Origin: Saprospiraceae bacterium
GTDB taxonomy: Bacteria > Bacteroidota > Bacteroidia > Chitinophagales > Saprospiraceae
Assembly (NCBI GenBank): GCA_016722285.1
Contig: JADKGI010000019.1
Location: 1-64,000 of the forward strand
Length of the DNA stretch: 64,000 nt
Direction of reading: 5' to 3'
Position 1 is the first letter of the stretch. Each line of letters begins with the position of its first letter. The notes under the pieces were generated by a model. The model searched no databases. It had not been told where the DNA came from and worked only from the letters and a program-made list of their open reading frames with translations. Below, one piece after another: positions 57,942 through 64,000 of this stretch. The position numbers and the translations under genes were made by a program.

Positions 57942-58556
57942 TTACAAAACTTCGCCTTTACCTTCCCTTATCAATTCTATTTCTAATCCGGTACAGTCCA
58001 ATACTGTAGATTCAGCATTATCCCCTACTCCTCCGTCAATGAGAATATCGACTTTGTGCATAAAAGCCTCTTCTATTTCATTTGGGTCAGTATAATACTT
58101 TTGTATTTCATCGTCCGTGCTTAATGATGTGGAAATGAGAGGTGCACTCAGAAATTCATGAAGGCTAGTAAGAATTTCATTGTTTGGTATCCTTACACCA
58201 ATTTCTTCCCGATTGTTTTTAAAGAATTTTTGAACATAATTATTTGACTTAAGGATAAAAGTGTAAGGACCCGGCAAATATCTTTTCATTGCCCTGAATA
58301 CATCATTATTTATCTGAACTGTATATTGAGAAATCACACTAATATTAGGACAAATCAGGGACATTTTTGCCACTTTCTCCTTTTTATCCATGATGCGGCA
58401 TATTTTTTCAATCCCTGCCCTGTTGGTCATAAGGCAACCGATAGCGTATATAGTATCAGTAGGAAATATTATAATTTCACCTTGATTTATCCGCTCTGCT
58501 ATTTCTTTAAGGTCTCTCTTGTTTGGATTTTTCTCATGGAAAAATATTCTTTGCAT
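57942..58556 (-). CDS. YciO/Sua5-family (YrdC) protein
   Basis: This 204-residue protein has the YrdC fold: INQGEIIIFPTDTIYAIGC, SLICPNISVISQYT, RYLPGPYTFILKSNN, IGVRIPNN and PLISTSLS. These belong to the family that makes threonylcarbamoyl-AMP for tRNA t6A; the sequence is closer to the YciO branch, whose activity is less certain. No fused C-terminal Sua5 domain is present. It is convergent with the SH3-like gene. Confidence 0.85.
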   Translation of the reverse strand: MQRIFFHEKNPNKRDLKEIAERINQGEIIIFPTDTIYAIGCLMTNRAGIEKICRIMDKKEKVAKMSLICPNISVISQYTVQINNDVFRAMKRYLPGPYTFILKSNNYVQKFFKNNREEIGVRIPNNEILTSLHEFLSAPLISTSLSTDDEIQKYYTDPNEIEEAFMHKVDILIDGGVGDNAESTVLDCTGLEIELIREGKGEVL

Positions 58557-58673
58557 AATGCTAACGTTTGCTTTGTATTAAAATAAATACTTCGATAAGG
58601 TAAAAAGTTGTGGGAAATGGAAATGAAAAAGCAATTTTAATAATAAGTACACCTTTCCTACAGTTTAAATATT

Positions 58674-58681
58674 TAATTTTG
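58674..58681 (+). promoter_or_regulatory. Candidate promoter box of leuS
   Basis: TAATTTTG matches TAnnTTTG, 43 bases before the leuS start. No good -33 TTG. Confidence 0.4.
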
Positions 58682-58723
58682 CCACCATTACATAATACAT
58701 AGTCAGGAGAAATATAATTTTTT

Positions 58724-61568
58724 ATGCAATATCATCCGGAAAATATTGAAGGCAAATGGTGGAAACACTGGACGAAGACAAAGCTCTATAAAGTTAGTAA
58801 CCAATCTGAAAAGCCAAAATTTTATGTGCTGGATATGTTTCCATATCCGTCCGGGGCGGGGCTACATGTAGGCCACCCCTTAGGAGTATATTGCATCGGA
58901 TATATTTGCCAGGTATATGCGGCTAAAAGGGTACAATGTCCTGCACCCCATGGGATACGATGCTTTCGGTCTGCCAGCTGAACAATACGCCATACAAACA
59001 GGTGTACATCCTGCCAAATCAACCCAAGAAAATATAAACAGATACCGACAACAACTTGATAATATCGGGTTTAGCTTTGACTGGGATCGTGAGGTCAGAA
59101 CTTCAGACCCCGATTATTATAAATGGACGCAATGGATTTTTCTTCAGTTATACAGCTACTACTATGATCTGGATGCAGATTGTGCCAAGCCAATTACCAG
59201 TCTGGTCAACAGTTTCGAAAAATATGGTAATTCAAAAATAAATGCTTCAAATTATCAGGATGTCAATTTTTTCCGGAGATGATTGGGCTGCAATGACCGA
59301 AAAAGAAAAAGATGATGTACTGATGAATTACAGGTTGGCATATCGTAAAACAGGTTTTGTCAACTGGTGTGAAGCTTTGGGAACAGTTCTGGCAAATGAT
59401 GAAGTTAAAGACGGTTTTTCAGAGAGAGGAGGACATCCGGTTGAAAAAAAAGCGATGATGCAATGGTCACTCAGGATCACTGCCTATGCTGAACGATTGC
59501 TTAATGATCTTGATACACTACAATGGTCAGACGCACTTAAAGCAATGCAACGAAATTGGATAGGAAAATCTGAGGGAGCTCAGATATTTTTTAAAATTTA
59601 CGGGCATGACCTCAGTCTTGAAATATTTACTACCAGGCCTGATACTATTTTTGGAGCTACGTATATGGTTTTAGCACCTGAACATGACTGGGTGAAAATC
59701 ATTACTACTGCCGAACAGAAAGAATCAGTAAATAATTATCTGGAATATGTATCCGGCAGATCTGAAATTGACAGAATGTCAGAAGTGAAAGAAGTTACAG
59801 GGGTGTTTACAGGTGCATATTGCATCCATCCGTTCAATGGTAAAAAAATACCTGTTTGGCTTGGAGAATATGTTTTGAAGGATTACGGTACGGGTGCTAT
59901 TATGGCCGTGCCAAGTGATGATGAGCGGGATAAAATATTTGCAACCAAATTTGGGTTAGACATCATTGCAGTTGTGGACAAAACAGATTTTCCTGACGCA
60001 TCTATACACGATAAAGTAGGAAAGGCTATCAATTCAGATTTTCTGAACGGAATGGATGTCAAGGATGCCATAAATGAAATGTACATTAGAATAGACGAAT
60101 TAGGCATAGGGACAAAAAAAATCAATTACAGGCTTCGCGATGCTAATTATTCAAGACAACGATACTGGGGTGAGCCTTTTCCAATATATTATGATAAAAA
60201 AGGAGTTTCACATGCATTAAATCCCGATAAGCTGCCTCTGACTTTGCCCGATCTGGAAAACTACAAACCTGCTTCAGGAGGCAAGTCACCGGTAGCCCGA
60301 GCAGAAGAATGGGTCACTCAAATTGTCGGTATGGAACTTGAGACCGACACTATGCCTGGTTTTGCTGGTTCATCATGGTATTTTCTCAGGTATATGGATG
60401 CCATCAACGATGATGAATTTGCATCAAAAGAAGCCATCAACTATTGGCAAGATGTGGATCTTTATGTAGGAGGAACTGAACATGCAGTAGGTCATCTGAT
60501 GTACAGTCGGTGCTGGCATAAATTTTTATTTGATCTGGGTTATGTACCTACAGTTGAACCCTTTAAAAAACTAATAAACCAGGGCATGATAACAGCCTAT
60601 GGATATTACGCTGAAAATTTAAAATTTACTGAAAAAAATATTTCACTAATCGGGAATGTCAAAGATATCAAAGATATCAGTAAAGTGACTGCCGGTAGTC
60701 CGATCAGGCTTGCTTACGTATATGATTATTTGGATGGCCAAAACAGATTAACAAAAGAAAATTCGAAGAATATTATCAAACTATTGGAAATCAATATAAT
60801 GTAAATGGTGATATATCAAAATATCACTGGATAGAAGATCAACATGGACTGGAATATTTTACTATAAATATTGTACAGGAAAAAATGTCCAAATCCAAAT
60901 ACAATGTACAGAATCCGGATGAGGTAGTTGCGAAGTATGGAGCCGATTGTTTCCGAATGTATGAAATGTTTCTTGGTCCTATTGAACAATCTAAACCATG
61001 GGATACAAAAGGTATTGATGGAGTCAACCGCTTTTTGAGAAAATATTGGAGCTTGTATTTTTCTGACAATGGTTGGAATGTTTCTGATGCAGAGCCTACC
61101 AAAGAAGAGTTGAAAATCCTTCATACAGCCATTAAAAAAATTAAAGAGGACATAGAAAGGTTTTCATTTAATACTTGTGTCAGCGCTTTCATGATGTGCG
61201 TAAATGAATTAAAACGCATAGAATGTAATAAAAAACAAATTCTGGAACCCCTAAATGTTCTACTTGCACCATTTGCCCCTTTTGTCACAGAAGAATTATG
61301 GTCCTTGTTAAGTCATCATACATCTGTTCATACATCAACATATCCGGATTATAATGGAGAATTTCTTATTAAAGCTACAGTTGATTATCCTGTTTGCGTT
61401 AATGGTAAAAAGCGGGATATTGTTCAGGTAGATGCACAACTGTCCCAAAAGGAAATTGAGGAAATAGCTTTATCATTGGATACTGTAAAAAAATATGTTG
61501 AAGGCAAGCAATTAATAAAGGTGATAGTAGTAATCGGAAGAATGATAAATCTGGTTGTCAAGGAATAA
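58724..61568 (+). CDS. leuS: Leucyl-tRNA synthetase (three frameshifts)
   Basis: Four frames in order make a full-length class I leucyl-tRNA synthetase of about 945 residues. The first has MFPYPSGAGLHVGHPLG (HIGH motif). It shifts near 58883 (one extra base) to YIASDIFARYMRLKGYNVLH and DAFGLPAEQYAIQTG. It shifts again near 59265 (extra base) into IFSGDDWAAMTEKEKDD, the editing domain with IFTTRPDTIFGATYMV, and SWYFLRYMD. A missing A near 60760 gives FEEYYQTIGNQYNVNG and then VQEKMSKSKYN (KMSKS) with the anticodon-binding domain to 61568. The enzyme is essential, so all three breaks are almost surely sequence errors. Confidence 0.92.
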
Positions 61569-61672
61569 GGACATAAAACCAAGTAGATTTTTTTATCAAA
61601 ATAATTAAAACTTCATCATTTCTGAGTATCATTGACACTATTTTTTGGCAATTTACCATAATTAGTATCAAT

Positions 61673-61750
61673 ATGAAATCTTTTTTCCTTTCGCTTTTTT
61701 CTCTTTGTTTTTTAACTTCGGTTCAAACAGTTTTTAAAAAAATTTATTGA
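61673..61750 (+). other. Orphan signal-peptide-like short frame
   Basis: This 25-residue frame (MKSFFLSLFSLCFLTSVQTV and so on) looks like a signal peptide without a mature protein, ending KKIY. Either the rest of a gene is gone or it is chance. The rest of 61569-61845 is AT-rich and empty. Confidence 0.3.
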
Positions 61751-61845
61751 ATCAGTTGCCTGGAAAAAATTTATTGGTTTTAGACCATAATTTACAGATG
61801 GTTTAAATTGACATTAACCATTAATAATTTAATCTTGGATATACT

Positions 61846-62616
61846 TTGGATATAATAACACATACATTTTCAGGACTGCTTTTCGGCACTGTTGTCGCAT
61901 CAAACTCAAAAGTCGTTCCAATAAAAAAAGTCCTGATAATTGCTTCCGGAGGTTTTGGAGGTTGCCTGCCTGATTTAGATGTTATAAGCCTTTGGTCAGG
62001 ATTTGACGACAGCTTCGGGAACTTATTTAGTTTGTCCCTATCAGGACATGAAATTTACTTTGGAAAACTTTGGTACTCACATCATGGCTTTTTTCATTCA
62101 TTGGCAGGCATTGCTTTCTTTATATTCTCATTCATTATTATTAGATATTCAACATTATCAGATAAAAATAATTATTCAAAATATAACGTGCCAGCTTTAA
62201 TCTCATTTGGTACAGGATATGTCATCCATCTTTTTGAAGATATGCCCACGCCAGGAGGAAGCTGGGGAGGAGTCAATTTTTTTTGGCCTTCGTCTAAATG
62301 GATAGGGGGAACAGGTCAAATCTGGTGGTGGAATAATTATGATATATTTCTGATTGTAACCTGTGCGTTGCTAATCAATATTTTACTTCTGACTTTCCAA
62401 AATAGATCAAAAAGCTTTAGACTTATTTCAATATCTGTTTTTGTTGGAGCGACATTTTTAGTGGTAAGTCAAATAATGAGAAGACCAATAAATTTCAACA
62501 ATAAAGGACCTGAATCGAGAGAAATTATTTCCTTAAAAATTCAGGAAGACTTGCTTGGCAAAAGGCTTTTTAAATTGATGACCACCTTTGATAAGAAGGT
62601 AAAAGTCAATTTTTGA
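61846..62616 (+). CDS. YdjM/DUF457-type membrane metal-dependent hydrolase
   Basis: The frame opens with TTG at 61846 (MDIITHTFSGLLFGTVV), the position where the family begins; no ATG is available. It has 256 residues and about four to five membrane helices. Conserved polar residues include HTFSG, GGCLPDLDV, SHHGFFHSLAG and HLFEDMPTPGG, the acidic and His set of DUF457 inner-membrane proteins. The enzymatic activity is unproved. A weak promoter-like TTG (61808) with TAATCTTG (61830) lies just upstream. Confidence 0.82.
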   Translation: MDIITHTFSGLLFGTVVASNSKVVPIKKVLIIASGGFGGCLPDLDVISLWSGFDDSFGNLFSLSLSGHEIYFGKLWYSHHGFFHSLAGIAFFIFSFIIIRYSTLSDKNNYSKYNVPALISFGTGYVIHLFEDMPTPGGSWGGVNFFWPSSKWIGGTGQIWWWNNYDIFLIVTCALLINILLLTFQNRSKSFRLISISVFVGATFLVVSQIMRRPINFNNKGPESREIISLKIQEDLLGKRLFKLMTTFDKKVKVNF

Positions 62617-62639
62617 GAGAAAAAAATAATAATATATCT

Positions 62640-62647
62640 TACCTTTG
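62640..62647 (+). promoter_or_regulatory. Candidate promoter box of the M20 amidohydrolase gene
   Basis: TACCTTTG matches TAnnTTTG, 22 bases before the ATG at 62670. A TTTG at 62612 is 24 bases upstream, slightly beyond the usual spacing. Confidence 0.45.
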
Positions 62648-62669
62648 TAGCTGACCTCTTCCGAAAATT

Positions 62670-63863
62670 ATGACATTTAGCTCTGAATTGTTATTAACTG
62701 TAAAACAACTTGCCAAAGACCTTCTACCGGATATAATCAGTGTGCGCAGGCATCTTCACCAATACCCTGAACTATCATTTGAAGAAGTCAAAACATCTGA
62801 ATTTATTTGTGATCAATTAGATAAACACGGAATTTCTTATAGAAAAGGCTGGGCTGGCTATGGCATTGTGGCAGATATCAAAGTAAACAACGCTTCAAAA
62901 TTGATCGCACTACGTGCTGATATGGACGCACTACCCATACAGGAAGCCAATGATGTTGAATATAAATCTATTTTTTCAGACGTGATGCATGCATGTGGTC
63001 ATGATGTGCATATGGCTTCATTATTAGGTACTGCATTTATTCTTCAGAAACTCAAGGACCAACTACCCTATTCAATCAGGCTTATTTTCCAGCCAGGTGA
63101 AGAAAAACTACCAGGAGGGGCCAATTTAATGATTCGCGAAGGGGTCCTGAAGAACCCAATACCCGCCTCCATTATAGGTCAGCATGTATTCCCATCGTTA
63201 CCAGCAGGTAAGGTAGGGATCAGGTCCGGACTTTATATGGCTTCTGCTGATGAAATATTTATCACAGTCTCGGGCAAAGGTGGACATGGTGGCATGCCCA
63301 ATGAATGTACTGACACCGTACTTGCAGCATCACAGATGATTGTTAGCCTGCAACAAGTAGTTTCTCGACGGACCAATCCGGCCACACCGTCAGTGTTGAG
63401 TTTCGGTAAATTCAATACTGAAGGAGGCGCAACTAATATTATTCCGGATGTAATCCGAATTGAAGGCACTTTTCGGACAATGGATGAAGTTTGGAGACAA
63501 AGGGCACATGAATTGATAACTAACATAGCAACAGATATATGTAAGACTTATGGAACACATTGTGAAGTAAATATCATCAAAGGATATCCATGCCTCATCA
63601 ATCAACCTGATCTGACAATAAATGTACAGGAAATCATGGTTCAATTTCTTGGATCTGAAAATGTAGTAGAACTGCCGCTTCGAATGACTTCAGAAGATTT
63701 TGCTTTTTACTCCCAGGTGATACCCGCTTGTTTTTATAGATTAGGTACAGGTAATCCTCAAAAAGAAATAAATTCAGCAGTGCATACATCAACCTTCGAT
63801 ATTGACGAAAATGCGCTGGCAGTAGGAATGGGACTCATGGCCTGGATAGCTATTAATCAATAA
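62670..63863 (+). CDS. M20-family amidohydrolase (N-acyl-amino acid hydrolase type)
   Basis: This 397-residue protein matches the hippurate/N-acyl-L-amino acid/IAA-amino acid hydrolases of peptidase family M20D. Metal-binding motifs are VMHACGHDVHMASLLG, QPGEEKLPGGANLM, GQHVFP and the C-terminal SAVHTSTFDID. The dimerisation domain lies in the middle (GKGGHGGMPNECTDTVLAAS). It is cytoplasmic by absence of a leader. Substrate not determined. Confidence 0.92.
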   Translation: MTFSSELLLTVKQLAKDLLPDIISVRRHLHQYPELSFEEVKTSEFICDQLDKHGISYRKGWAGYGIVADIKVNNASKLIALRADMDALPIQEANDVEYKSIFSDVMHACGHDVHMASLLGTAFILQKLKDQLPYSIRLIFQPGEEKLPGGANLMIREGVLKNPIPASIIGQHVFPSLPAGKVGIRSGLYMASADEIFITVSGKGGHGGMPNECTDTVLAASQMIVSLQQVVSRRTNPATPSVLSFGKFNTEGGATNIIPDVIRIEGTFRTMDEVWRQRAHELITNIATDICKTYGTHCEVNIIKGYPCLINQPDLTINVQEIMVQFLGSENVVELPLRMTSEDFAFYSQVIPACFYRLGTGNPQKEINSAVHTSTFDIDENALAVGMGLMAWIAINQ

Positions 63864-63977
63864 ATAGTTTAATTCTACTTTGTTAAATTACAATTTTATA
63901 AGAAAAAATATGGCTTATTATGAATTCTCTTAAATAAACCTACTTCCTGACGGATTACTGTAAACTCAAATCAATTG

Positions 63978-63997
63978 CCACAGACTTTAGTCTGTGG
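63978..63997. repeat. Perfect short palindrome
   Basis: CCACAGACT at 63978-63986 pairs exactly with AGTCTGTGG at 63989-63997 with two T between. It may be the edge of a larger repeat cut by the window end. Confidence 0.4.
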
Positions 63998-64000
63998 GTC

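Noticed and set aside
58724..61568. Programmed ribosomal frameshifting as the cause of the leuS breaks.
   Set aside because: Three shifts of different direction at unrelated sequences, and the same pattern in a dozen other genes, fit sequence error far better.
1..64000. CRISPR arrays, prophage or defence islands.
   Set aside because: No regularly spaced repeats, phage structural genes or recognised defence genes were seen, apart from the MORN-caspase protein whose role is open.

Overview
The window reads as chromosomal DNA of an AT-rich member of the Bacteroidota, most likely a Saprospiraceae-type organism (inference). Evidence: signal peptides paired with C-terminal type IX secretion (T9SS) sorting domains (4216-4846, 50368-51413, 51542-51898), a PorD/DUF4835 T9SS gene next to coaBC, the divergent Bacteroidota RNA polymerase omega subunit, a BT_3928-type DoxX protein, DUF4920, and promoter-like TAnnTTTG boxes with no clear Shine-Dalgarno sequences. 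No rRNA, tRNA, CRISPR array or prophage was seen.

Layout. 1-16 kb: a carboxypeptidase-regulatory-like secreted protein, a repeat-rich gap with a MITE, superoxide dismutase, an iodotyrosine-deiodinase-like nitroreductase, a T9SS cargo protein, a group II PLP decarboxylase, a GH13 amylase, an ACT protein, urocanase, small membrane or secreted proteins, a DoxX/BT_3928 protein and ComF. 16-31 kb: a tandem CbbX-type AAA+ protein with duplicated N-terminal domains, a second PLP decarboxylase, ferritin, an RluA pseudouridine synthase, a small-ORF/HEAT-like pair, an APC permease, an AlkB-like oxygenase followed by an aldo/keto reductase, an SDR, an M24 peptidase and L-serine dehydratase. 31.6-33 kb: a decayed IS3-family element. 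33-40.7 kb: GmhA, a glycosyltransferase, a cysteine-rich secreted protein, then the cluster bamD-rpoZ-coaBC-porD-purN and a CBM48-HhH fusion. 40.7-44.1 kb: a nested transposon. 44.8-64 kb: OmpA, holB, glutathione peroxidase, QueD, T9SS proteins, aldose epimerase, a MORN-caspase protein, a D-amino-acid lyase-like enzyme, YciO/Sua5, leucyl-tRNA synthetase, a DUF457 protein and an M20 amidohydrolase.

The dominant technical signal is that about a dozen non-mobile genes, including essential leuS (three shifts) and holB, are broken by one-base indels, often in homopolymers. In each case the downstream frame continues the same protein. This points to uncorrected consensus errors rather than real decay, so these genes are annotated as single CDSs with the approximate shift position given.

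Functionally the window is mostly housekeeping: envelope biogenesis and secretion (BamD, PorD, OmpA, GmhA, GT4), oxidative and iron stress (SOD, GPx, ferritin), amino-acid breakdown (urocanase, serine dehydratase, decarboxylases, M20, M24) and glycan handling (GH13, GalM, CBM48). The least explained items are the duplicated-domain AAA+ protein, the secreted MORN-caspase, the CBM48-HhH fusion, the bacterial IYD, a small-RNA-like module inside an IS remnant, and a dispersed palindromic repeat family.
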